Source of the DNA: Pelagomonas calceolata
Taxonomy: Eukaryota > Sar > Pelagophyceae > Pelagomonadales > Pelagomonadaceae
Assembly (NCBI GenBank): GCA_918797485.1
Contig: CAKKNE010000006.1
Span: forward strand, 2,790,001-2,854,000
Direction of reading: 5' to 3'
Length of the DNA: 64,000 nt
Positions 17,258-26,400 of the stretch are shown here, one piece after another. Position 1 is the first letter of the stretch. Each line of letters opens with the position of its first letter. A program made the position numbers and the translations under genes. The notes beneath the pieces were generated by a model that saw nothing but the letters and a program-made list of their open reading frames with translations, was not told the origin of the DNA and ran no database searches.

Positions 17258-19966
17258 TTAGTCCACATAGCTCGGCCGGTCCCAGGACGGCATCTGCGCG
17301 CACATCACGAGGGTCTCGGCGAACTCCAGCTCTTCGCCGCAGACGGGGCATATTTGCTGCCCCTCGTGGAAAGTCTCGTCGACGAAGCGCTTGATGCACC
17401 TCGCGTGGAAGCAGTGCAAACAGTTGGTCATGAACGCCCGCCGGGACGCGTCGATGTAACCTTTGGAGGCCTTGAGGTTCGCCGGGCGGACCCGGAGGCT
17501 GTAAGCAGCAGAACTTGCTTCGAGCCGGGCTATCTCGTTGGTTATCGACCTTCTCAGGTCCGGGAATGACGTAGCCTGCGCGAGGGATATAATATCCTCC
17601 AGGGTCGAAATTTCACACTTGTCTCCGATGAGCATATCTTTGAGCACTTCATCGACAGCATCCTGCTTGCTCTCGAGACACCCAATCCCCGCGCTCAGGC
17701 TCGCCTCGGCAGCCCGACGAACTTCTTCCGGACATGCATTTGGACATGGCTTGTCGATCTGCTCGAGGAGGCCGCGGAGCACGGCCTTGTGCTCCTCAAT
17801 GGTGAGCATGCCCTCCTCCGGCTCCGCATTCTTACAGAACCGCACCTGAACGCGTTGGTCCGGCCCCACTGACAAGCGCTCGACGACGCCCTGGTCGCCG
17901 TTGCGGTGCGTGGCTTTTTTCAGGCCGTGAACAGTAACGCGCGTACCCACCTCCAACTCTGCTGGCCAAGCGAGCTGCTGCAGACAAATGGGACACGCAT
18001 CCTCGAGCGGCTCGCGCTCGCATAGCTCGACAGCCTGTTGCACTGCCCCAAGCCATCCGGCGGCCCGGTGATCGTCAAGCAGAAAACAATTAGTTAAGGT
18101 AAACGCACGCGCCTGGCAGCTCGGGAGGTTTGAGGTTTTGAAGCGTGCGAGCCCAGGGGAATTGCACATACCTGAGAGTAAAAGCGAGGCGGTTCTCTCT
18201 GCCGATTCCGCGGATTTGACAAAATCGCCCTTCATGACGTGATTCATTGAGGGATGCAACAATTGTTCGTCTTCTCGTAGTGTTTCGGCAAGTTGCTTCT
18301 CTGCGAGGCGCCGCCGACACAACCTCAAGTTATTGTCCAAACATTTGCGGAGCTGCGCCAGCTGCTCCGCGTTCCAGGTTGTGTCGCTGAGATCCGCAGT
18401 CGTCCACTCGCGGTCGCAGCGCTCCAGTTCCCGAAGCGCCTCGTCCAAGTCGCGATCGGACTCGCTCAAAATTTTCTTACGGTAGGGGTCGGCCATCAGT
18501 GCCGATTCCAACTTGAGTCGCTGGGGGTCGGCCATCAGGGCCGTGCCCAGCTTGAATCTCGCGCACTGCCGACTGACTCGAGGTGCGTCGACGGCGAGTG
18601 CCTTGCGAGAAATGGCCGCAGCGCCCGCGTAGTCACCGCGGTCCATTAAGGCCGTCGCCACTTCACAGAGCGCGTCGACTCGGTCGTGGCCCGACACGTT
18701 CGGGAACTCCGCCAGGGCATTGGCCCGGCGAGTGGCAACGTCGAGGAATTTGCTGTGTTCGCCGAGGGCATTCAGCGCCCGCAACTCGCAGTCAAGAACA
18801 ATTATGACGACCTTCTCTCTCCACCGATCTTCCCAAGCGTCATTCAGTTCGATGGCGCACTTCGTGTGCCTCAGAGTCGCATTGTATGCTCCCGCGTCGA
18901 CGCAATTGCATGCGCAGCGTGTATGCGAAGTGAAGACGCTGCGGTCGGCGTACATCAGGTACTCCCTCGCCATGTCAAAAAGCGGCGGCCTCTCTCGCCA
19001 ATTTATGTCATCGAGCTCCTCCGTCGTGCGCTGCTTGATGCGCAGAGCCAACGCGAGCAGCGCCTCGCCGTTGGGCCCTTCCTGTTGATACAATTTGTTC
19101 CACGTTTCTGTCATATTTCCGTACTCCACGCTCATCAGAATTTCTGTGTCCGCCGTTTCATTTGCTTGGCCTCGGCGCAGTTCCTCCAAGCATTTATCCA
19201 GCAGCGCCTTACTTGCAACCATTTCTTGTTCGTTCCACCTCGTCCCTTCCACCGACATCGTCCAGTCGCGTTCGCATTGTTCCAGTAATTGCAGCGCCTC
19301 GTCCGTGAGTTTGGCACACCCCAGCGCAACCCCGAGCTTCATTCTCGCAGTGTTCCGCGACGCCGGGCGCACGCCTTCGACGCGGATCGCCGCGCGTGCC
19401 GTCTTTATGGCGGCCTGATGGTCATCTAGCTCTATCTGCACGGTGGCCACCTCGCAGAACGCGCGGACAACCTCGTCGCGCGGCACGGCCGCAAGCTGTG
19501 CCATACCCTCGGCCCGGCGCGTGGCAGTATCAAGGTAGTTGGATTCTTCGTCGAGGCCTATCCACGCCTCCTTTTCGTAATTGAGAACGTTCATCACCAC
19601 GCATTCCATCCAGGCGCCCCCATGCGCATCGGACAGGTCGAGGGCCTTCTGCGTATGTTTCAGGGTTTCACGGTACGCGTCAGCTTCGAGGTAGTCGCGC
19701 GCGCAGGCCACGTGCGCCTCGAATATCTTCCAGTCAACCATCACCATATGATTGGGTATATGGTCCTTTACAATCTGGCCACGATCCCGCTTCGTAATGA
19801 ATTCCTGCCAGCGCTGCTTGATCCGAAGCGCCAGCAGGAGCATGGCCTTTCCCTTGCCGGCAGGTATTGTCGACTCCTTCTGTTCTTTGTAAAGTTTACG
19901 CCAGGAGTCCTCCATCGCTTTGAGCTCGTCCATGAGCTCTTTCTGCCTTATTTCCCACGCAGCCAT
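17258..19966 (-). CDS. TPR protein with a C-terminal RING split by a ~150-residue insert
   Basis: 902 residues from the ATG at 19966. Two long TPR-rich repeats of ~270 residues follow each other; compare LETATRRAEGMAQ-type helices (LDTATRRAEGMAQLAAVPRD and LDVATRRANALAEFPNVSGH) and the paired RWNEQ/TWNAEQ stretches. Near the C-terminus CPICLQQLAW gives the first Cys pair of a RING; after ~150 residues come TNCLHCFHARCIKRFV and GQQICPVCGEEL, the remaining Zn ligands. The insert includes a KOW/SH3-like stretch (GTRVTVHGLKKATHRNGDQG). If the finger folds, this is an E3 ubiquitin ligase that recognises substrates through its TPRs. One exon. A palindromic motif is 137 bp upstream. Confidence 0.75.
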   Translation of the reverse strand: MAAWEIRQKELMDELKAMEDSWRKLYKEQKESTIPAGKGKAMLLLALRIKQRWQEFITKRDRGQIVKDHIPNHMVMVDWKIFEAHVACARDYLEADAYRETLKHTQKALDLSDAHGGAWMECVVMNVLNYEKEAWIGLDEESNYLDTATRRAEGMAQLAAVPRDEVVRAFCEVATVQIELDDHQAAIKTARAAIRVEGVRPASRNTARMKLGVALGCAKLTDEALQLLEQCERDWTMSVEGTRWNEQEMVASKALLDKCLEELRRGQANETADTEILMSVEYGNMTETWNKLYQQEGPNGEALLALALRIKQRTTEELDDINWRERPPLFDMAREYLMYADRSVFTSHTRCACNCVDAGAYNATLRHTKCAIELNDAWEDRWREKVVIIVLDCELRALNALGEHSKFLDVATRRANALAEFPNVSGHDRVDALCEVATALMDRGDYAGAAAISRKALAVDAPRVSRQCARFKLGTALMADPQRLKLESALMADPYRKKILSESDRDLDEALRELERCDREWTTADLSDTTWNAEQLAQLRKCLDNNLRLCRRRLAEKQLAETLREDEQLLHPSMNHVMKGDFVKSAESAERTASLLLSGMCNSPGLARFKTSNLPSCQARAFTLTNCFLLDDHRAAGWLGAVQQAVELCEREPLEDACPICLQQLAWPAELEVGTRVTVHGLKKATHRNGDQGVVERLSVGPDQRVQVRFCKNAEPEEGMLTIEEHKAVLRGLLEQIDKPCPNACPEEVRRAAEASLSAGIGCLESKQDAVDEVLKDMLIGDKCEISTLEDIISLAQATSFPDLRRSITNEIARLEASSAAYSLRVRPANLKASKGYIDASRRAFMTNCLHCFHARCIKRFVDETFHEGQQICPVCGEELEFAETLVMCAQMPSWDRPSYVD

Positions 19967-20102
19967 ATCTATGCCATGCAACGATTATCTCTCCTGCGAA
20001 GCTGCCTCCATGCGGCAGGATGCGAAGCGTGTACACTGTGCAAGGGCTGCGTGCACGCAGCTAAGCGCGACACCCCCAAAAGCGCCGGCTCCTGGGCTGC
20101 TT

Positions 20103-20122
20103 GCTAGTATCTTACCGCTAGC
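20103..20122 (+). promoter_or_regulatory. Recurrent palindromic promoter motif, short form
   Basis: 20 bp, GCTAGTATCTTACCGCTAGC, 137 bp upstream of the TPR-RING ATG on the minus strand. Here the motif points away from the gene, so orientation does not seem to matter. Confidence 0.55.
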
Positions 20123-20179
20123 TCGCGCCAGCAAAACACGCGCACAGGCTAGCTAGAGCATCGATCACACAACACAGAG

Positions 20180-20620
20180 TTAATCATGGCTCACCCACGA
20201 CGCCGGGACGTGCGGCCCGAACACCAACCGGTTCGTCCCGTCGAAGCGCAAATCGAGGGCGATCGCCCGCGCCACGGCCGCGACGGACGTCTCGCCGCTC
20301 GCCACGACGTCCGCGTGGCGACACACCAACGCGTGCTGCGTCGACGTCCTTGTATTATAAACATCAAAACGCAGCCTCCGGTCCTCGTCGACCTTCCGCG
20401 CCGCGATGATGCAGTACTCGTCGTTGATCTTCACGCCCCAGCGCGCGATCTGCGGGCCGCCTTCAGTGCCACTCGTCGGGCTGTCCTGCGAGAGGAGCCG
20501 CGTCGTGTCGCCGTCCGCTTCGAGCGTCCTGGCGTGTTCGAGCAATTCTGCTAGCTCGCGGCGTGCCTTGGACAGTGGTAGCGTGGGCGGCTTCGCGCCG
20601 CTCGTCGCAGGCGCACTCAT
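20180..20620 (-). CDS. Small conserved-looking protein of unknown function
   Basis: 146 residues from the ATG at 20620 (MSAPATSGAKPPTLPLS). A helix (ARRELAELLEHARTLEAD) leads to a beta-rich part: ARWGVKINDEYCIIAARK, DEDRRLRFDVYNTRTSTQHA, then RFDGTNRLVFGPH. The alternating strands and the even codon pattern suggest a real protein with a small beta-sandwich or barrel. I do not recognise it. The frame remains open further upstream, but there it runs through a repeat-like GGGCTG-rich stretch. Confidence 0.5.
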   Translation of the reverse strand: MSAPATSGAKPPTLPLSKARRELAELLEHARTLEADGDTTRLLSQDSPTSGTEGGPQIARWGVKINDEYCIIAARKVDEDRRLRFDVYNTRTSTQHALVCRHADVVASGETSVAAVARAIALDLRFDGTNRLVFGPHVPASWVSHD

Positions 20621-21016
20621 TGCCAGCGGTGCCCGAGGGCTGGCCGCAATTCTCTCAAGTCCGCAGCGCTCTAAGGGCTGTCCCACGGTACCAAAGGGCA
20701 GGCCGCACGGCTCCAGGGCTGCCCGACGTGCCGCACTTGGGGGCTGCACTGGGGGCTGCACAGAGGGGCAGCGCTCGATTGCCGGAAGCCGCAGAGACTG
20801 CACCAATGGAATCGTACGCAACGTGCGATGGCCGATGGTGTGCTCTGCTTGCGAAACGGGAGCAAAAGGCAGCAACCGGTTCGCAGTGATTGCTAGTACC
20901 TTACATACCGCTAGGTCGGCCGCAATTTCAGCAAAAAAACGCCGCCAGGATGGCCATTTACCCGTAACGCAGCATAATTCACAAGCAGCAACAACGCCAT
21001 ACGTGCGCTGCGACGG
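20621..21016. other. Divergent promoter region with GGGCTG-rich repeats
   Basis: 396 bp. Positions ~20650-20780 repeat short units such as AGGGCTG, GGGGGCTGCACT and GGGGGCTGCACA. One palindromic motif lies at 20892-20915. No gene is seen. Confidence 0.5.
20892..20915 (+). promoter_or_regulatory. Recurrent palindromic promoter motif
   Basis: 24 bp: left GCTAGTACCTTAC, right ATACCGCTAGG. 102 bp before the TFIP11 ATG and 272 bp from the ATG of the divergent gene. Confidence 0.6.
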
Positions 21017-23344
21017 ATGAGCTCGAGCGACGACGACGAGGCGCCGCGCGGCCTCGGCCTGGGCTATGGCGTCAAGCGCGGCCGTAGGGACCGCGACGAA
21101 GCAGCGTTAGGCGTATTCGGCGACGGCGACGAGCCGCACCAAAGACGCGGCCTCGGCGCCAAGAAAAAAAGCAGCAGCGGCCCGGTGATGTTCGTGTCCG
21201 CCGGCAAGGAGGAGGCCAAACCACCAGCCCCTGCGCCAGCGCCGACCATGTCGAACGACGACTTCCGCGCGCACATGGCGCCGCCGCCACCGCCAAAGGT
21301 ACAAAAGCCGAAGCCCCCGCCGACGACCGCGACAAGGCCCGAGTGGGCGCGGCACACGAAGGGCGTCGGTTTTGAATTGATGAAGAAGATGGGCTTCACG
21401 GGACGCTTAGGTAAGGACGAGACCGGCGTTTCGAGACATGTGGAAGTGACCAAAAGACCAGACGGCGTCGGGCTCGGTTTTGCGGCGAAAGTCGGGTTCG
21501 TCGAGGAGGCGAAGTTGCCCCAGAACATCGCTCTCCAGAAGGAGCTCGGCCAGAAGGTCGCCGAAGATGTACCTGTTGAAGATACAGCTTCCTCGGCGCG
21601 GCGGACGAAGCGGAGACGGTTATATAGGGATGCTGCAGCCATGAAGGACGCCGTCGCCGGGCTAGAAAGGGCGGCGCGCGAGAACAGGAAAGCGGCGCAA
21701 CTACAACAGCAGCGGCGCGTCGACACGGCCGTTGAAAACGCGTTGGCGGTGCCGGCGGAATTGAGGCTGGCGAGCCGCTTCCGCGAAGATCTCGCGGCGC
21801 GACTCAATGGCGAGGAAAGCGCCTTGCGGGACGCGCAGCGTAGGCTAGATGCGGAAAGGTCAAGAAAGGGTGGTTTAGATTTTGACCTGAGGCACGACCT
21901 GGACCAGTGCGAGCGACTGCAGCGACGGTCGCAGCGGCTGCAGAGCTGCGACGAGGCCCTCGCGAAGGTCGAGGAAGCTGTTCAAAGACGAGATTCTGCC
22001 GAAGTGCGCAAGGCGCTGCAGAGCGTCAAGAAACGATTTCCGGAAGAGTGGATCTTGGGGGGCGTGGCGGAGAGCACGCCTTCGGTCGTACGGGAGGCCG
22101 TCCTGGCGTCGCTCGAGGACTGGGACCCGTTCCTCGACGCGACGCGTTTACAATCAGTCACCGACGCCTGGGGGCCCTCTTCACTCTTCAAGAGTGAGGA
22201 CGACCGCGACGCGTGTGCCAAAAAATGGCGCTCCCTCATAGAGCAGGCGGCGGGGCCGCGGACGCGGTCTGCGCTCAGGGAGTGGCGGCCCGGCGTCAAT
22301 GCCGCAAATGACGCGGCCGCCTGCGTTTTAGTAAACGGTTTGCGGTCAAACGCCCCGGACGCGTTCCTCGCGTCCGTGATCGCGCCGCGCATCGTCACGG
22401 CTTTAGAAACTCTAGCGAGAACTGCAGTGCGCGGCCAGCGGTGCGATGCGCGCTGGGCCGGTCCCTGGCCCGATTTGCTCGATGAGGAGGGTCGCGACGC
22501 CGTCCGGCGCGCGGCGCGCGTCTTGCTCAGGGCCCAGCTCAAGGGGGCGTTGCTTACGGATGATAGAGCTCTGTTGAAGGCCTTCGCGCAGCACGCCGCG
22601 GCGTGGAAGGCGAGTCTTGGTAGTGAGTGGAAGCCGTTTATCACGCAAGACGTGCTCAAGACGTTGGTGGACGCCGCCAAGACCCTAGAAATATGTGACG
22701 ACGAAGACTATCAGCGGTGGCAGGTCGTCGACGCGTCGCGGGTCGTTGCTTCCATCGGCGTGCGGGGCGACGACGTCGCGGCGGTGGTCAAGGGCGCGCT
22801 CGGCCCGCGCTTCGTGACGACGCTGCGCGCCTCCCTGATCGCGGAGGCCTGGGCCGAGGCCGGGTGTTTGTACTGCGCGTGGCGCGACCGGCTGCTGAGC
22901 GATGATGGTTTACCGTCGCTACCAGAAGCCGCATCAAATGCAGCGGTTGAGGTATTAACGTGCGGCCTCGACCTGATCTCGCTCAGTTTGGACGACCCGG
23001 CGATGCTCGCGCGAGCACCGCTGCCGCCCCTCGCTTCATTAACTTTCGAGGCGGCGCGGCAGAAAACGACCGTGGTCGAACAACCGGCGCCCCCTCAACA
23101 ACGCAAGGCCTGGCGGCCCGCGCTCGACGCGTCGGGCTTCGCGGTCTTCGCCGACGTCGTCCAGCGCTTCGCGGCGGAGAACGACGTGCTCTACGCGCCG
23201 AAGCCGAACCGGACGCACGACGGCAAGCAGCTCTACGCGTTCGGGCGGGCGACGATCTACCTGGACCGCAACGTGACGTTCGTGAAGCGGGGGGACGGCT
23301 ACGTGCCCGTGGCGTTGGAGGATTTGTTGGCCCAGGACGCTTGA
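21017..23344 (+). CDS. TFIP11: TFIP11/NTR1-type spliceosome disassembly factor (G-patch + GCFC)
   Basis: 775 residues, one exon. The N-terminus is acidic (MSSSDDDEAPRGLGLGYG) with a proline stretch at 88-103. Residues ~112-160 are a G-patch with the TFIP11-specific context: HTKGVGFELMKKMGFTGRLG, then VEVTKRPDGVGLGF. A basic coiled coil follows, then a GCFC-type helical domain (DWDPFLDATRLQSV, WRPGVNAANDAAACV, DEEDYQRW-like CDDEDYQRWQVVDAS). In yeast and animals this protein activates the DEAH helicase Prp43/DHX15 through its G-patch to take apart spliceosomes after splicing. That fits a genome full of young introns, though it is universal in eukaryotes. Confidence 0.88.
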   Translation: MSSSDDDEAPRGLGLGYGVKRGRRDRDEAALGVFGDGDEPHQRRGLGAKKKSSSGPVMFVSAGKEEAKPPAPAPAPTMSNDDFRAHMAPPPPPKVQKPKPPPTTATRPEWARHTKGVGFELMKKMGFTGRLGKDETGVSRHVEVTKRPDGVGLGFAAKVGFVEEAKLPQNIALQKELGQKVAEDVPVEDTASSARRTKRRRLYRDAAAMKDAVAGLERAARENRKAAQLQQQRRVDTAVENALAVPAELRLASRFREDLAARLNGEESALRDAQRRLDAERSRKGGLDFDLRHDLDQCERLQRRSQRLQSCDEALAKVEEAVQRRDSAEVRKALQSVKKRFPEEWILGGVAESTPSVVREAVLASLEDWDPFLDATRLQSVTDAWGPSSLFKSEDDRDACAKKWRSLIEQAAGPRTRSALREWRPGVNAANDAAACVLVNGLRSNAPDAFLASVIAPRIVTALETLARTAVRGQRCDARWAGPWPDLLDEEGRDAVRRAARVLLRAQLKGALLTDDRALLKAFAQHAAAWKASLGSEWKPFITQDVLKTLVDAAKTLEICDDEDYQRWQVVDASRVVASIGVRGDDVAAVVKGALGPRFVTTLRASLIAEAWAEAGCLYCAWRDRLLSDDGLPSLPEAASNAAVEVLTCGLDLISLSLDDPAMLARAPLPPLASLTFEAARQKTTVVEQPAPPQQRKAWRPALDASGFAVFADVVQRFAAENDVLYAPKPNRTHDGKQLYAFGRATIYLDRNVTFVKRGDGYVPVALEDLLAQDA

Positions 23345-23417
23345 TGATGTTTTGTAACATGTGTTTCAGTTAGACGTATAGGGGGGAGAGGGAAGAGTTA
23401 ACACAGATAGGGCGGGC

Positions 23418-26400
23418 TCACTCCGTGACGCCGAAGAGGACGTCGAGGTCCGCCTTGGCGAAGGCCGTGTCGCCGGCGCCGGCGCCGACGTCGTCGGCGG
23501 ACGGCGCGTCGCCGTCCTGCGACGCGTCGAGCTCGCCGCGCTTCTGGCGGAGCCGTAGCATCCGCTCGTCGACCGTGTTGCGGCAGTAGAACTTGATAAT
23601 TTCAACCGGGCGCAGCTGGCCGATGCGGTGGACGCGCGTGACCGCTTGCGCCTCCTGGGCGCCGAAGCGGAACGGTTCTAGGATTATCACCTTGTTCGCG
23701 TTCGTGATATTGAGGCCGACGCCAGCAGTCTGGAGCGTCAAGAGCAACACCGACGTCTCTGGATCAGATCTAAACGTCTCGAGGAGCTGGCCGCGCCGGT
23801 CCGGCGAGGAGTCGTCCAACCTAATGGAGCCGAGCGTCTGCTCGAAGGCGTCCGCGCAGCCGGCGGGCTTGACAACTGAAACGACCTTGGCCGAGCGCCA
23901 GAGACCATCTTTCTGGTCCTCTAAAGCGGACCGCTCAAACGTGACCTTGACCTCCGCGCCGCGCTTCGGCCGCACCTTCACCTCGTACTGGACTTTATTC
24001 GTCCCCTTGGCGTCGCCATCAATCACTTCGACATCATCGTCATCGTCGTCACTCTTGTCCACAATTAGTTTATGGACGACACCAGAAGCCCCAGCGTAGG
24101 GCCCTTCCAAAACCTTCACCCTCATCCCGACCTCGAGGGCCTCGTCCATGGATAGGGCGGGCCGCGTGGCCGTCACTTTGTCGCCCGGGCGGAAGCGATT
24201 GTCGAACCCTCCGCGCGTCAGGCAGCCCTCCTTGTCCTTGCACGACGCGGCGCGGACCATTTTGCCCGGGACCACACAGCGGTGCGATTTCGCAGTTAAT
24301 TGACCCTTGACCACGTTGATCGCCTCCTCGCCGCCGTGCGCGATCGTGTAGAGGTACTTCGGTAAGCCAGCTTCGACATCGGTCAGTTCCTTGAGCTTCT
24401 GCTTCGTGCCGCACTTGTCACAAACTAAACCCTTCTTGCCTTCGGCCGTCCGACCCTCGGGATAGGGCGGTGAGTGCCGCGCATGACAGTTGGGGCACTC
24501 CATCTTGGTCAGCGAGCGTAAGGTGTTCTTGTACAGGGCACTATCATTGGGCTTCTGCTCTGGTCGGGGGTTCCGCCCGCTGCGCGCCGGTCTACAGAAG
24601 CGCAGCTTGCGGCAGGCAGGTGAGATACACTTCATACTACCCTTAACCTCGTCGACGTTGCCATCCTTGTCCGTGGGCTTGGGGCAGGTCTGCGCGTTGT
24701 ATTTCGCCCCACAGCCGTACTTCCCGCCGCAGCCGTCGCACGCCGTCAGCGGCGTGTCGTTGGGTCTATCAATAACCTTCTTGCCCTTCTTCACTTTCCG
24801 TAATGCCGTGCAGCGCGGGTCCGTACAGATGATCTGGCCGTCGAGCTTCTTGAGCTCGAAATCCCGCGTGTCCTTCTTTGGGTTTGTGGGTCCAGAGTAC
24901 ACGTAGGGCGCGGGTTCCGTGCCCGGGCCGTAGACGCGGCCGCAGCCGTATTTCCCCTTGCATTTATCACAGTTCTCGTCGCGCGTGCACGGTTCACCGG
25001 TCTTCAGCACCCCGACGCACGGCTTGCACGTCCACCCGCATTGCTCGGCCGGGCAGGGCTTGCACTCCACGTAACAGTCCGGACAGATGTCCGGGAAAGG
25101 CGTCAAGAACTGCCGGCCGCACGCCTTGCACTCTTTTTTCTCGTCGACCTTGACGATGACGCCGTCGACCGCCGTCAGAGGGTCGTAGGCCTCCTTGCGG
25201 TACTCGACGCGAGATCCCTCGGGCAGCTTCTTGCCATCTCTATTCGCGAGATCGAGGTCGACTTCGTACTTGACAGGATCAAAGGCCTCCTGCAGCTCGT
25301 CGAGGAGATCGCCGTACTGGCTCACCACCACGAACTGCGTTGTCACGTCGGCGTCCTTGAGGCGGCGGATCTCGCCCGCCACAGCAGACAATTTTGCGGA
25401 GCCGCGCCAGCCCTGCTTTTGGGCCCTAGCGTGGTGCTGGCGTAACGCCCGGGGCAGCTTAGCTAAAGCTTCGTACTCCGGCTCCTTCGGGTCGCGCGCA
25501 GGCAAGGTGTCGATCGCCGGCCAGGCGTCCAAATCCGCCACGGTATGTGTCAAACGCGTCCGGCCGAGCGTCAGCACAGCGCTCCCCGGCTCGCCGCCGT
25601 CGGCGTCCATGGCTATCGGCGCGTCCCGTCTAGCTTGTTCCTTCGGCATCAAAAGCTTGTAGCACTCGTGCGGCAGGCTTTGTTCGTTGCATACGGCGCA
25701 CTTCATCGAGCTGCCCAACGCGCGGACGCACTGCGTGCAGAAGCTGTGCTGGCACTTGAGGACGAGCGGGCTCCGCTTGACCGACTGGCAGACGTCGCAC
25801 GTGTCCAATGCTTCGCCCTTCAAAGCACGTCTGAACTCCGCCAGGCACGGGATCGCGTTTGTGCCCTTCTTCTTGGTCTCGAGCTCCTTGACGGCGTTGG
25901 CCAGCGACAGCTCGCGCGTGACGCCCCCCGACACGTCCTGCGTCTGAGCAGTAGTGGTAGTCCCCTTCCCGGCGTCGAACGCGTTCTTGTAGAGCGAGTC
26001 GAGCACGTCATCGGTACAAAACGTCGACGCTCTTTGTAACGCCCTCACTAACAAGTGGTGCGGCGTCTCGGCGGCGTACAACTCGATGCGCCGCGCGACG
26101 TAGGTCTCCGACGCGTTCGGCGCCAGGTCGACGCCGACCCAACGAGTCGTGAGCGGCGGTAAGGGAACGAGCGGCTGATCATCACACACGGTCCGCTGCT
26201 CGCGCGCGTGGCGCATCATGGTCCCCTTGATCAGAGAGCGGAAGGTCGCAAGGCACGCCGCGTCCTTATTTGCCCAGGGCTCGCGGTAGGACGCCTCCCA
26301 GAAGTGCGACTGCCAGCCCGCGTCGGCGCCTTTCCCCAGCGTGAAGGGCCAGACGCGCAGCAGCGACAGCTCGCCTTGCAAATCCGCTATCTTCGTCGTG

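Noticed and set aside
16312-17399. Long minus-strand frames antisense to the ankyrin protein's C-terminus
   Set aside because: Arg-rich low-complexity shadows of Asp/Ser codons; the plus frame is continuous and contains the ankyrin repeats.
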